A stretch of DNA of 64,000 nucleotides, taken from assembly GCF_010731695.1 (NCBI RefSeq), contig NZ_AP022586.1:3968001-4032000 (forward strand), written 5' to 3'. Below the pieces are notes generated by a model. That model had not been told where the DNA came from. It saw only the letters and a list, made by a program, of their open reading frames with translations, and did no database searches. Positions 34,547 to 42,985 of this stretch are shown piece by piece. A program made the position numbers and the translations under genes. The first letter of the stretch is position 1; each line of letters opens with the position of its first letter. This DNA comes from Mycolicibacterium litorale. GTDB lineage: Bacteria; Actinomycetota; Actinomycetes; Mycobacteriales; Mycobacteriaceae.

Positions 34547-35467
34547 GTGAAACTCGTCTTCAACCTGCCGCACATGCTGCGGCTCAAGGCGATGATGCAA
34601 CCCTGGGAGGAGTCGGTCACCGGCGCCGACCAGACCCGGATGGCCAAGTGCGCCGACGCGTGGGGCTACGACATGATCGCGGTCCCCGAGCATTTCGTGA
34701 TCCCCAGTGAGCACGTCGAACTGTCCGGGCCGCACTACCTGCAGTCCACCGTCGCCCAGGCCTACCTCGCCGGTGCGACCGAACGCATTCGCCTGAACTC
34801 CTGCATCACCGTGCTACCGCTCCAGCATCCCATCGTGCTTGCGAAGGCACTCGCGACCGCGGACTGGATGAGCAGCGGAAGGATGATGGTGACGTTCGGG
34901 GTCGGTTGGCTCGAAAGGGAATTCGAGCTGCTCGGCGTCCCGTTCCACAAGCGTGGCCGCATCGCCGATGAGTACCTCGCGGCGATCGTCGAACTGTGGA
35001 CCAGCGACTCCCCCAGCTTCGAGGGTGAGTTCGTGTCGTTCCACGACGTCGCGTTCGAGCCGAAACCGGTGCAGAAACCGCACCTGCCGATCTGGATCGG
35101 CGGCGACGCAGATGCCGCGCTGCGGCGGGCGGCGAAGTACGCGTCCGGTTGGTGGTCGTTCCTCACCCCGCCCGACAGGATCGCCGAACGGGTCGCGTTC
35201 ATCACATCCCAGCCCGGCTACGACGGCAGGCCGTTCGACGTCGTCCACGGCCTGGGGACCGCCCGGGTCGGTGAGGGCCATGTCGCACGCGACGACCCGA
35301 ACGGCCGACCGGGTATGGCTGCGGCGGAAATCGTCGACCGGCTGTGCTGGCTCAGTGAGCAGGGCGTCACGGTCAGTGCCGTGCCGCTGCCGCCGGTCAG
35401 CGGTGTGGACGAGTACCTCGACTACGCCCAGTGGGTAGTGGAGGAGATCAGACCGCAGGTGCCGTGA
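34547..35467 (+). CDS. LLM class F420-dependent oxidoreductase
   Basis: The 306-aa TIM-barrel protein belongs to the luciferase-like group that uses deazaflavin F420 in mycobacteria. Seen: MAKCADAWGYDMIAVPEHFV, RIRLNSCITVLPLQHPI, TFGVGWLEREFELLGVPFHKRG and PHLPIWIGGDADAALRRAA. The start is GTG 34547 after GGGAGG. It is in one operon with the mycofactocin SDR and adds a second mycobacterial redox cofactor to the module. Confidence 0.88.
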   Translation: MKLVFNLPHMLRLKAMMQPWEESVTGADQTRMAKCADAWGYDMIAVPEHFVIPSEHVELSGPHYLQSTVAQAYLAGATERIRLNSCITVLPLQHPIVLAKALATADWMSSGRMMVTFGVGWLEREFELLGVPFHKRGRIADEYLAAIVELWTSDSPSFEGEFVSFHDVAFEPKPVQKPHLPIWIGGDADAALRRAAKYASGWWSFLTPPDRIAERVAFITSQPGYDGRPFDVVHGLGTARVGEGHVARDDPNGRPGMAAAEIVDRLCWLSEQGVTVSAVPLPPVSGVDEYLDYAQWVVEEIRPQVP

Positions 35468-36349
35468 TCAGTCGGCCTGCGCTCGGGTGACCATCACCGG
35501 GATCGGGCTGTGGTGCAGCAGGTTCATGCTCGTCGACCCGAGCACCAGACCGGCCAGCGCATTTCGGCCTCGGCTGCCGACCACCACGAGTTGCGCGTCG
35601 GCGGCGTGGCTCAACAGCGCCCGGCCCGGTGACATCGTCTCCACCGCGCATTCCACCTTCACCTCGGGGTAGCGCTGACGCCATTCGTCCACGAGTCCGG
35701 TCAACGCGGACCACTCGGCCGTCTCCAGTGCGTCCCAGTCGATCAGGAAGGGGATGGTGACGTCACCCGCCGGTGCCCGGGTGGTCCAGGACCGCACGGC
35801 GACGAGTCCGACGTTCAGCGCTTTCGCGAAGTCGAACGCCGTGGCCAGGACGCCGGCGCCGGCGCCGGTGCCGTCGACGCCCACGACGATCGGCTTGTCC
35901 GACACCGCGACCTTGTCACCGCGAAACGCCACGACGGGGCACACCGCGTGGGTGGCCACCCGCAGCGTCGTCGAGCCGAGCAGGACCGCGGCCGCGCCGG
36001 TGACGTCCTTACCGCCGAGCACGATCAGCCGGGCCGCACCGCTGGCATCGATCAGGGCCTCGTCGACGGGTGTCTCGCTGGCCTCTGTGGTCACGGCGAG
36101 CTCGGGCCGGTCCTTTCGGACGGCGTCACTCGCGGCCCTCAGGAAAATCAGCGCGGAGTCGCGCTGGTAGGTCATGATCGCCGCCTGGATGGCTGCGGCG
36201 GTCTCGGTGAGGTTGCGCCCGATGCTCGGCATCGCGTGCACGATGTGGAGCGACGAACCGCAGGCGGCGGCCACCGCGCCCGCCCAGCGGGCGGCCTGCA
36301 GCGCACTGTCGCTGCCGTCGATGCCGACGACCACGGTGTTCTCCGGCAT
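35468..36349 (-). CDS. Universal stress protein, two Usp domains
   Basis: The 293-aa protein has two Usp domains (about 1-145 and 150-290). ATP-binding type motifs are seen in both: VVVGIDGSDSALQA with GGKDVTGAAAVLLGSTTLRV, and IVVGVDGTGAGAGVL with GSRGRNALAGLVLGSTSMNL. This double-domain form is common in mycobacteria and often linked to DosR-type hypoxia control, but I see no clear DosR box in the short upstream region. The stop abuts the convergent LLM gene. Confidence 0.9.
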   Translation of the reverse strand: MPENTVVVGIDGSDSALQAARWAGAVAAACGSSLHIVHAMPSIGRNLTETAAAIQAAIMTYQRDSALIFLRAASDAVRKDRPELAVTTEASETPVDEALIDASGAARLIVLGGKDVTGAAAVLLGSTTLRVATHAVCPVVAFRGDKVAVSDKPIVVGVDGTGAGAGVLATAFDFAKALNVGLVAVRSWTTRAPAGDVTIPFLIDWDALETAEWSALTGLVDEWRQRYPEVKVECAVETMSPGRALLSHAADAQLVVVGSRGRNALAGLVLGSTSMNLLHHSPIPVMVTRAQAD

Positions 36350-36374
36350 GTCTGGTCCTCTCGTCGTCCCGATC

Positions 36375-36674
36375 CTACGGTCCGCCGGGCATCGGGACGT
36401 CGGCCTGCCATCGCGCCCGGCGCTGCGCGTCGGTCTGGTCCCACCACGGCGGCGTGCCGCGTTCACCCAGCGCCACCTTCGCCGCGTGGACGCCCGCCCG
36501 CGCCGCCGGTTCATTTTCGGTGCCCATCGCGCGCCGCACCTCCCTGCGCCACGCCATGAGGATTCGGGTCAGCTCCGCCCGGCGTTCTGCGGGTATCGAC
36601 GGGTCGGTGGCGCGCCATTTCCGTCCGTTGATCACGACGTGGTGGCCGTCATCGGTGATCGGCGGTTCCGCCAT
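36375..36674 (-). CDS. Small conserved actinobacterial protein (99 aa)
   Basis: The product starts at ATG 36674. It has a recognisable N-terminal HHVVINGRKWRATDPSIP segment and a C-terminal HAAKVALGERGTPPWW segment; related proteins are often labelled biopolymer transporter Tol without evidence. It is soluble, charged and alpha-helical in the middle. Function unknown. It lies 25 bp upstream of the universal stress protein on the same strand. Confidence 0.75.
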   Translation of the reverse strand: MAEPPITDDGHHVVINGRKWRATDPSIPAERRAELTRILMAWRREVRRAMGTENEPAARAGVHAAKVALGERGTPPWWDQTDAQRRARWQADVPMPGGP

Positions 36675-36774
36675 CTCGCGAGTGTAGGTCTGACGGTGGC
36701 GCCCCGCGGTGATGTCGGCCGGGCCGGTGTGCCAAAGTCGGTGCCACAACACATCACATGGGGAGGGCTCGGGC

Positions 36775-37614
36775 ATGGGCACCTATGCGGTAACGGGTTC
36801 GGCATCGGGAATGGGACGCGAAACGGTCGACCGGTTGCGGGCGGACGGTCACCGGGTCATCGGCGTCGATCTGAAAGAGGCCGACGTGGTCGCCGACCTG
36901 TCGACCCACGACGGACGCGCACGGGCGGTCGCGCAGGTGATCAGTGCAGCGGACGGTCACCTCGACGGCGCCGTGCTCGCCGCGGGTATCGGGCCCGGCA
37001 ACGGCGCGGGACGGGCGCGGCTGATCGCCGAGGTGAACTATCGTGGCGTCGTCGAACTGCTCGAGGGTTGGCGACCCGCGCTGGCGGCTGCCGGCAATGC
37101 GAAAGTCGTTGTCATCTCCAGTAATTCCACCACCACGACGCCGATGGTGCCCGAGCGCGCGGTGAAGGCGCTGCTCGCCGGCGACGTCGACAAGGCGGTT
37201 CGCGCGGTGCGGCTGTTCGGACCGGTGGCGCCGGCGCTCATCTACGCGGCGTCGAAGATCGCCGTCAGCCGCTGGGTACGGCGCCATGCGGTCCGGCCGG
37301 AGTGGGCGCGCGCCGGTATCCGGTTGAACGCGTTGGCACCCGGGGCCATCATGACGCCGCTGCTCGAGGAGCAGTTGGCGTCGCCGCGGCAGGCCAAGGC
37401 GGTCCAGCGGTTCCCCGTCCCGGTGGGCGGTTTCGGGGACGCCGGTCAACTCGCCGACTGGATCCGGTTCATGCTGTCCGACGCGGCCGACTTCCTCTGC
37501 GGCAGTATCGTCTTCGTGGATGGAGGCACCGACGCCCACTTCCGTCCGGACGACTGGCCCGAGCCGGTTCCCGCCCGCCGGCTCGTGGGGTACCTCAGGC
37601 GGTTCCGCAACTAG
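36775..37614 (+). CDS. Classical SDR family oxidoreductase
   Basis: The 279-aa protein has a short N-terminus with TGSASGMGRETVDRL, no extra mycofactocin loop, AAGIGPG in place of NNAG, and catalytic YAASKIAVSRW. It ends with an IVFVDGGTDAHFR motif. The start is ATG 36775 after GGGAGGG. It resembles 3-alpha-hydroxysteroid dehydrogenase/carbonyl reductase-like SDRs, but the substrate is not deducible. It stands alone. Confidence 0.87.
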   Translation: MGTYAVTGSASGMGRETVDRLRADGHRVIGVDLKEADVVADLSTHDGRARAVAQVISAADGHLDGAVLAAGIGPGNGAGRARLIAEVNYRGVVELLEGWRPALAAAGNAKVVVISSNSTTTTPMVPERAVKALLAGDVDKAVRAVRLFGPVAPALIYAASKIAVSRWVRRHAVRPEWARAGIRLNALAPGAIMTPLLEEQLASPRQAKAVQRFPVPVGGFGDAGQLADWIRFMLSDAADFLCGSIVFVDGGTDAHFRPDDWPEPVPARRLVGYLRRFRN

Positions 37615-37716
37615 GCGCACGCGTCTGCTCGGGCGTCGCGCAGATCGAGGACACGGATCCGCAGCAAGCAACCCCCACAACATCAGCATCGCCACGACGA
37701 ACAGCAGGTCGCTCAT
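37611..37716 (-). pseudogene. Candidate small membrane peptide, reading frame disturbed
   Basis: ATG 37716 overlaps the stop of the preceding small frame (ATGA) and begins MSDLLFVVAMLMLWGLLA, a good membrane helix. Unshifted, the frame continues for 300 codons antisense to the SDR, which is implausible. Removing one G from the GGGGG run would give a 34-residue peptide ending RVLDLRDARADACA at 37611, beside the convergent SDR stop. Either a sequencing/indel event or a chance frame explains this. Confidence 0.38.
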
Positions 37717-37891
37717 CGGTCCGCCGGTCCGGTGTGTCTGACGTCCGCCTCACCGGCGGCCATGTCGTTGTACACATGCCACCACGACGCCTCGAAGGCC
37801 ACGGGCGTGAGTCCCCCTCCCTGCGCGCGATGTCGGCGGCTGCGACCCGGTGAGCGAGCTCCTGCAGCCGACGTGCTTCCCGATACGTCAC
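37713..37891 (-). pseudogene. Candidate 59-aa gene with a one-base frameshift in a G5 run
   Basis: From GTG 37891 the frame reads MTYREARRLQELAHRVAAAD, and a second frame continues GLTPVAFEASWWHVYNDMAA to a TGA at 37713 that overlaps the next ATG. The two parts join if one base is added to the C5 run at 37813-37817. The joined product would be 59 aa. The protein-like composition across the junction suggests a real, recently frameshifted gene. I do not recognise a family. Confidence 0.45.
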
Positions 37892-37930
37892 GGAATTCGG
37901 TGGCGCGGCAGCCGCGCCCGAATCGATTCC

Positions 37931-37974
37931 CGTAAACAAACGCCTCGGGGGCGTCAACAAACCGTCAAGAACCG
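37931..37974 (+). promoter_or_regulatory. Three phased direct repeats upstream of kdp
   Basis: CGTAAACAAACG (37931), CGTCAACAAACC (37952) and CGTCAAGAACCG (37963) are related direct repeats, 21 and 11 bp apart, on one face of the helix. They lie 63 to 106 bp upstream of the first small kdp ORF. Phased direct repeats are typical of OmpR-class response-regulator sites, which would fit KdpE. A candidate -10 element TAGCTT is at 37997-38002. Confidence 0.5.
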
Positions 37975-38036
37975 GTTTCCGCCCGCAAACCGGGTCTAGC
38001 TTCGGCTCTCGTCCGATATCGAGTGGAACGGGAGTC

Positions 38037-38123
38037 ATGGTGTCCGTAGTGGTCTACCTGGTGCTGACGGTCGCGATCTTCGCGCTGTTCGGCCTGGTGC
38101 AGAAGTTGGTGGAGCGGCTGTGA
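38037..38123 (+). CDS. 28-aa single-helix membrane peptide upstream of kdpF
   Basis: From ATG 38037 the frame encodes [20 protein letters not shown] plus QKLVERL, one membrane helix with a basic C-terminus. Its TGA overlaps the kdpF GTG (GTGA), the same coupling that joins kdpF, A, B and C. It resembles KdpF in size and shape but is a separate peptide, so this operon has two such subunits. It may stabilise the KdpFABC complex or act in its control. It is too short for similarity to be decisive. Confidence 0.68.
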   Translation: MVSVVVYLVLTVAIFALFGLVQKLVERL

Positions 38124-38209
38124 GCGCCGCCAACGGCATCGGATTGGGGCTGGCGATCCTGATCGCGCTCTTCATGGCCGCGGCGCTGCTGTTCCCGGAG
38201 AGGTTCTAG
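38120..38209 (+). CDS. kdpF: KdpF, small subunit of the KdpFABC potassium pump
   Basis: The 29-residue peptide from GTG 38120 has one membrane helix ([19 protein letters not shown]) and the ALLFPERF tail typical of actinobacterial KdpF. KdpF stabilises the KdpABC complex in the membrane. The start overlaps the preceding peptide's stop and its TAG overlaps the kdpA GTG. Confidence 0.85.
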   Translation: MSAANGIGLGLAILIALFMAAALLFPERF

Positions 38210-39879
38210 TGACATCGACCGTCGCGGGGATCGTCTTCCTCGCCTCACTGATCGTCGTGATCGCCGGCCTGCACGTGCCGCTCGGCGACTACATGTACCG
38301 GGTCTACAGCTCCGACAAGCACTTGCGGGCCGAACGGGTGGTCTACCGCCTGATCGGCGCGAACCCCGGAGCCGAGCAGACGTGGGGTGGCTACGCCCGC
38401 GCCGTGCTGGCGTTCTCCGCGGTCAGCGTGACGTTCCTGTTCGTGTTCCAGCTCGTGCAGGGCAAGCTGCCGCTGCACCTTGACGAGCCGGGCACCGAGA
38501 TGACACCGGCGCTGGCGTGGAACACCGCGGTCAGCTTCGTGACCAACACCAACTGGCAGGCCTACTCGGGTGAGTCCACCCAGGGGCACCTGGTGCAGAT
38601 GGCCGGCTTGGCCGTGCAGAACTTCGTCTCCGCCGCGGTCGGGATGGCCGTCGCCATGGCGTTCGTGCGTGGCCTGGCTCGGCGCAGCACGGGCGAACTC
38701 GGCAACTTCTGGGTGGACCTGGTGCGCGGCACTCTTCGTGTGCTGCTGCCGATTTCGGTCATCGGCGCGATCGTGCTGGTCGCCGCGGGGGTGATCCAGA
38801 ACTTCGGCCCGCACGACGAGGTGGTCAACACCCTCGCCGGGGCGCAGCAGACCGTGCCCGGCGGCCCGGTGGCCAGCCAGGAGGTCATCAAGGAACTCGG
38901 CACGAACGGGGGCGGGTTCTTCAACGTCAACTCGGCGCATCCGTTCGAGAACCCCAACACTTTCACCAACTGGTTCGAGATCTTCCTGATCCTGCTCATT
39001 CCGTTCGCGCTGCCGCGCACGTTCGGCCGGATGGTCGGCAGCCGCAAGCAGGGGCTGGCGATCACCGCGGTGATGGCCGTGATCGCCGTCGCCAGCGTCA
39101 GCCTGACGATGCTGTTCCAGCTGCAGGCGCACGGCACCGTCCCGACCGCGGTCGGTGGGGCGATGGAGGGTGTCGAACAGCGGTTCGGCGTGGCGAACTC
39201 CGCGGTCTTCGCGGCCGCCACCACCCTGACGTCCACCGGTGCGGTCGATTCGTTCCACGACTCCTACACCAGCCTCGGCGGCATGATGACGATGTTCAAC
39301 ATGCAGCTCGGCGAGGTCGCGCCCGGCGGAGTCGGATCGGGCCTCTACGGGATGCTGGTCCTGGCGATCATCACCGTGTTCGTCGCGGGCCTGATGGTAG
39401 GACGCACCCCGGAATACCTCGGCAAGAAGATCACCCCGCGTGAGATCAAGCTCGCCGCAACGTATTTCCTGATTACACCGCTGATCGTGCTGACCGGCAC
39501 CGCGGTCACCATGGCGATGCCGGGTCAGCGTGCCGGCATGCTGAACACAGGCCCGCACGGCCTGTCGGAGGTGCTCTACGCGTTCACCTCCGCCGCCAAC
39601 AACAACGGTTCGGCGTTCGCCGGCATCACGGTCAACACCGAGTGGTACAACACCGCACTGGGACTGGCGATGCTCTTCGGCCGCTTCCTACCGGTCATCC
39701 TCGTGCTGGCCTTGGCGGGATCCCTGGCCAGGCAGGCCAAGACACCGGAGTCGGTGGGCACCCTCCCGACGCATCGGCCGCAGTTCGTCGGCATGGTCTC
39801 CGGCGTCACCCTCATCCTGGTCGCACTCACCTTCCTGCCCATGCTGGCACTGGGCCCGCTTGCCGAAGGAATCCACTGA
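38209..39879 (+). CDS. kdpA: KdpA, potassium-binding channel-like subunit
   Basis: The 556-aa membrane protein is the normal KdpA length. Seen: [12 protein letters not shown] near the start and the four selectivity-filter regions, including [31 protein letters not shown] in two halves, TSTGAVDS and [11 protein letters not shown]. It binds and conducts K+ into the pump. The start is GTG 38209, overlapping kdpF; the stop overlaps the kdpB ATG. Confidence 0.97.
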   Translation: MTSTVAGIVFLASLIVVIAGLHVPLGDYMYRVYSSDKHLRAERVVYRLIGANPGAEQTWGGYARAVLAFSAVSVTFLFVFQLVQGKLPLHLDEPGTEMTPALAWNTAVSFVTNTNWQAYSGESTQGHLVQMAGLAVQNFVSAAVGMAVAMAFVRGLARRSTGELGNFWVDLVRGTLRVLLPISVIGAIVLVAAGVIQNFGPHDEVVNTLAGAQQTVPGGPVASQEVIKELGTNGGGFFNVNSAHPFENPNTFTNWFEIFLILLIPFALPRTFGRMVGSRKQGLAITAVMAVIAVASVSLTMLFQLQAHGTVPTAVGGAMEGVEQRFGVANSAVFAAATTLTSTGAVDSFHDSYTSLGGMMTMFNMQLGEVAPGGVGSGLYGMLVLAIITVFVAGLMVGRTPEYLGKKITPREIKLAATYFLITPLIVLTGTAVTMAMPGQRAGMLNTGPHGLSEVLYAFTSAANNNGSAFAGITVNTEWYNTALGLAMLFGRFLPVILVLALAGSLARQAKTPESVGTLPTHRPQFVGMVSGVTLILVALTFLPMLALGPLAEGIH

Positions 39880-42026
39880 TGTCTGTTCCCACCATCGAAT
39901 CCGTGTCGTCGCCGGCACCAGAGCACTCGGGACAACCCAAGCGCGTCCAGGGCGGATTGCTCGACCCGACGGTGCTGTTGCACTCGCTGCCGGACGCGCT
40001 GCGCAAACTCGACCCCCGCACGCTGTGGCACAACCCCGTCATGCTGATCGTCGAGATCGGCGCGGTATGGGCGACACTGTGCACCGTCGCGAATCCCAGC
40101 TGGTTCGGCTGGCTGATCGTGGCCTGGTTGTGGCTGACGGTGGTCTTCGCCAACCTCGCCGAAGCAGTCGCCGAAGGCCGGGGCAAGGCGCAGGCCGAAA
40201 CCCTGCGCAGGACGAAGGCATCGACCACCGCGCGCCGTCTCACCGGCTGGTCGCCGACCTCACCCGGGCGTGAAGAAGAGGTCGCCGCACCCCTGCTCCG
40301 CCAGGGCGACATCGTCGTGGTGGAGGCCGGCCAGGTCATCCCCGGCGACGGCGACGTCGTGGAAGGCATTGCCTCCGTGGACGAATCCGCCATCACCGGT
40401 GAATCCGCACCGGTGATCCGCGAGTCGGGTGGGGACCGGTCCGCCGTCACCGGCGGCACCACGGTGCTGTCGGACCGCATCGTCGTGCGGATCACCCAGA
40501 AGCCGGGTGACAGCTTCATCGACCGGATGATCTCCCTGGTCGAGGGCGCCAACCGGCAGAAGACCCCGAACGAGATCGCGCTGAACATCCTGCTGTCGGC
40601 GCTGACGATCATCTTCGTGTTCGCGGTCGCGACGCTGCAGCCGTTGGCGATCTTCTCCAAGGCCAACAATCCGGGCGTGCCGGACACACTGGCGCTCGAC
40701 GGCAACGGCGTCACCGGCATCGTCATGGTGGCCTTGTTGGTCTGCCTGATCCCGACCACCATCGGCGCGCTGCTGTCGGCGATCGGCATCGCCGGTATGG
40801 ATCGCCTGGTGCAGCGCAACGTGCTCGCCATGTCCGGCCGCGCGGTGGAGGCCGCCGGCGACGTCAACACGCTGCTCCTCGACAAGACCGGCACCATCAC
40901 CCTCGGCAACCGGCAGGCCGCAGCGTTCCTTCCGCTTCGCAACGTGACGGACGGACAGCTCGCCGACGCGGCGCAGCTGTCGAGCCTGGCCGACGAGACG
41001 CCCGAGGGCCGCTCGATCGTGGTGTTCGCCAAACAGCAGTACGGGCTGCGGGCCCGCACCCCGGGTGAACTCACCCACGCCAACTGGATCGAATTCAGCG
41101 CCACCACAAGGATGTCCGGTGTCGACCTGGACGGGCTGCAGCTGCGTAAGGGTGCCGCCGCATCGGTGGCCGAGTGGATCCGCGCGGCGGGCGGCACCGC
41201 TCCCGCCCAGCTCGGCGAGCTCGTCGACAGCGTGTCCGCAGCAGGCGGCACCCCGCTGGTGGTCGGTCAGATCCGGGACGGGAAGGCGGCGGTGCTCGGC
41301 GTCATCCACCTCAAGGACGTCGTCAAACAGGGTATGCGCGAACGCTTCGACGAGATGCGCCGGATGGGGATCCGCACGGTGATGATCACCGGTGACAACC
41401 CGTTGACCGCCAGAGCCATCGCCGACGAGGCCGGCGTCGACGACTTCCTCGCCGAGGCCACGCCCGAAGACAAGATGGCGCTGATCAAGAAGGAGCAGGC
41501 CGGCGGAAAGCTCGTCGCCATGACCGGTGACGGCACCAACGACGCACCCGCGCTGGCCCAGGCCGACGTCGGCGTCGCGATGAACAGCGGTACCTCGGCG
41601 GCCAAAGAGGCAGGCAACATGGTGGACCTCGACTCCGACCCGACCAAGCTCATCGAGATCGTCGAGATCGGCAAGCAGCTGCTCATCACCCGAGGGGCGT
41701 TGACGACGTTCTCGATCGCCAACGACATCGCCAAGTACTTCGCCATCATCCCGGCGTTGTTCGTCGGCCTGTTCCCCGGACTGGATCTGCTCAACATCAT
41801 GCGGTTGCACAGCCCGCAGTCCGCGATCCTGGCCGCCGTCATCTTCAACGCGGTCGTCATCGTGGCGCTGATCCCGCTGGCATTACGCGGTGTTCGGTAC
41901 ACGCCGAGCAGCGCGTCAAAGCTGTTGACCCGCAACCTGTCCGTCTACGGCCTCGGCGGAATCATCGCACCGTTCATCGGGATCAAGCTCATCGATCTCG
42001 TCGTCCAACTCTTCCCAGGAATGTGA
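39879..42026 (+). CDS. kdpB: KdpB, P-type ATPase catalytic subunit
   Basis: The 715-aa protein starts at ATG 39879. P-type ATPase marks: [15 protein letters not shown] in the A domain, the phosphorylation site DKTGTITLG (Asp about residue 333), KGAAASV for nucleotide binding, [10 protein letters not shown] and [20 protein letters not shown] in the hinge. It couples ATP hydrolysis to K+ uptake. Start and stop both overlap neighbouring kdp genes. Confidence 0.97.
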   Translation: MSVPTIESVSSPAPEHSGQPKRVQGGLLDPTVLLHSLPDALRKLDPRTLWHNPVMLIVEIGAVWATLCTVANPSWFGWLIVAWLWLTVVFANLAEAVAEGRGKAQAETLRRTKASTTARRLTGWSPTSPGREEEVAAPLLRQGDIVVVEAGQVIPGDGDVVEGIASVDESAITGESAPVIRESGGDRSAVTGGTTVLSDRIVVRITQKPGDSFIDRMISLVEGANRQKTPNEIALNILLSALTIIFVFAVATLQPLAIFSKANNPGVPDTLALDGNGVTGIVMVALLVCLIPTTIGALLSAIGIAGMDRLVQRNVLAMSGRAVEAAGDVNTLLLDKTGTITLGNRQAAAFLPLRNVTDGQLADAAQLSSLADETPEGRSIVVFAKQQYGLRARTPGELTHANWIEFSATTRMSGVDLDGLQLRKGAAASVAEWIRAAGGTAPAQLGELVDSVSAAGGTPLVVGQIRDGKAAVLGVIHLKDVVKQGMRERFDEMRRMGIRTVMITGDNPLTARAIADEAGVDDFLAEATPEDKMALIKKEQAGGKLVAMTGDGTNDAPALAQADVGVAMNSGTSAAKEAGNMVDLDSDPTKLIEIVEIGKQLLITRGALTTFSIANDIAKYFAIIPALFVGLFPGLDLLNIMRLHSPQSAILAAVIFNAVVIVALIPLALRGVRYTPSSASKLLTRNLSVYGLGGIIAPFIGIKLIDLVVQLFPGM

Positions 42027-42892
42027 CCATGTCGTTCTCCACGATCGTCCGTCAACACACCGCGGCGCTGCGGGCGCTGCTCGTGCTCACCGTGCTGCTG
42101 GGCCTGGCCTACCCCGCGCTCATCTGGCTGGTCGCTCAACTGCCGGGCCTGCGTGACAACGCCAACGGCTCGATCATCGAAGTCGACGGAAAAGCCGTGG
42201 GGAGCAGCCTGATCGGCCAGCTCTACACCGACGCCGACGGAAATCCGCTGCCACAGTACTTCCAGGGCCGGCCGTCGGCCGCAGGCGACGGCTACGATCC
42301 GATGGCCACCAGCGCCGGCAATCTCGGGCCCGAGGACATCATCGACACCCCCGACCGGACGAGTCTGCTCACCCAGGTGTGTGAACGCAGCAAGGCCATC
42401 GGCGAGCTCGACGGCGTCGATGGCGCGCGCCCGTTCTGCACCGGCGGCGGGGTCGGGGCCGTGCTGTCGGTCATCGGACCGCGTGGCGCTGACGGCAACG
42501 TCACCAACCCGACCACGGTCGTCAGCGTCAACGAGCCGTGTGAGATCACGGACCGCCCGTTCCTCGACGACTACGAGGGCGTGCGTGTCCAATGCGCTGC
42601 CGCGGGAGAGGATTACCGCCTCGGGCAGATCGTGCCGATCCGCGGCAGCGCCTCCGCCCGCCCGGAGGTGCCCGCCGACGCGGTCACCGCGAGCGGTAGC
42701 GGTCTGGACCCGCACATCTCGCCGGCCTACGCCGACCTGCAGGTCGACCGGGTCGCGGCGGCACGGGGCATCAGCCCTGAGCAGGTCCGGACCCTCGTTG
42801 CCGCCCACACCCAGGGACGCACACTCGGCTTCCTCGGCGAACCGCGGGTCAACGTCCTCGAACTGAACGTGGCGCTCGACGGCCTCGAGTGA
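42023..42892 (+). CDS. kdpC: KdpC subunit with a large Cys-containing insertion
   Basis: The 289-aa protein is about 100 residues longer than classical KdpC (about 190). The N-terminal membrane helix ([20 protein letters not shown]), [16 protein letters not shown], and the C-terminal [16 protein letters not shown] and [15 protein letters not shown] motifs are intact. Between about residues 105 and 205 lies an extra extracytoplasmic segment with four Cys (near 120, 138, 172 and 191), which could form two disulfides. The start is GTG 42023 overlapping kdpB, or ATG 42029. Confidence 0.93.
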   Translation: MTMSFSTIVRQHTAALRALLVLTVLLGLAYPALIWLVAQLPGLRDNANGSIIEVDGKAVGSSLIGQLYTDADGNPLPQYFQGRPSAAGDGYDPMATSAGNLGPEDIIDTPDRTSLLTQVCERSKAIGELDGVDGARPFCTGGGVGAVLSVIGPRGADGNVTNPTTVVSVNEPCEITDRPFLDDYEGVRVQCAAAGEDYRLGQIVPIRGSASARPEVPADAVTASGSGLDPHISPAYADLQVDRVAAARGISPEQVRTLVAAHTQGRTLGFLGEPRVNVLELNVALDGLE

Positions 42893-42985
42893 CTGGGCCA
42901 ACTGCGTCGCAAGCTCGAGGACGACCCCGCCCACCCCGTCCATCTGTTGACCGAGGCGGTGATGGGCTACCGATTCCGTCCGTGA
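42893..42985 (+). pseudogene. Remnant of the 3' end of kdpE (response regulator) after deletion of kdpDE
   Basis: Directly after the kdpC stop, 30 codons encode LGQLRRKLEDDPAHP then VHLLTEAVMGYRFRP and a TGA. This matches the C-terminal winged-helix end of OmpR/KdpE-type regulators (xLRRKLE.DP..P.HLLTE.GMGYRF). No kdpD or receiver-domain sequence is present, so the sensor kinase and most of the regulator are gone. The fragment has no start codon of its own and overlaps the convergent transporter stop by 19 nt. Confidence 0.85.

Noticed and set aside
36754..37716. 320-codon minus-strand frame starting MSDLLFVV
   Set aside because: Only the first 18 residues look like protein. The rest is antisense to the SDR gene, so only the short start is kept as a candidate.
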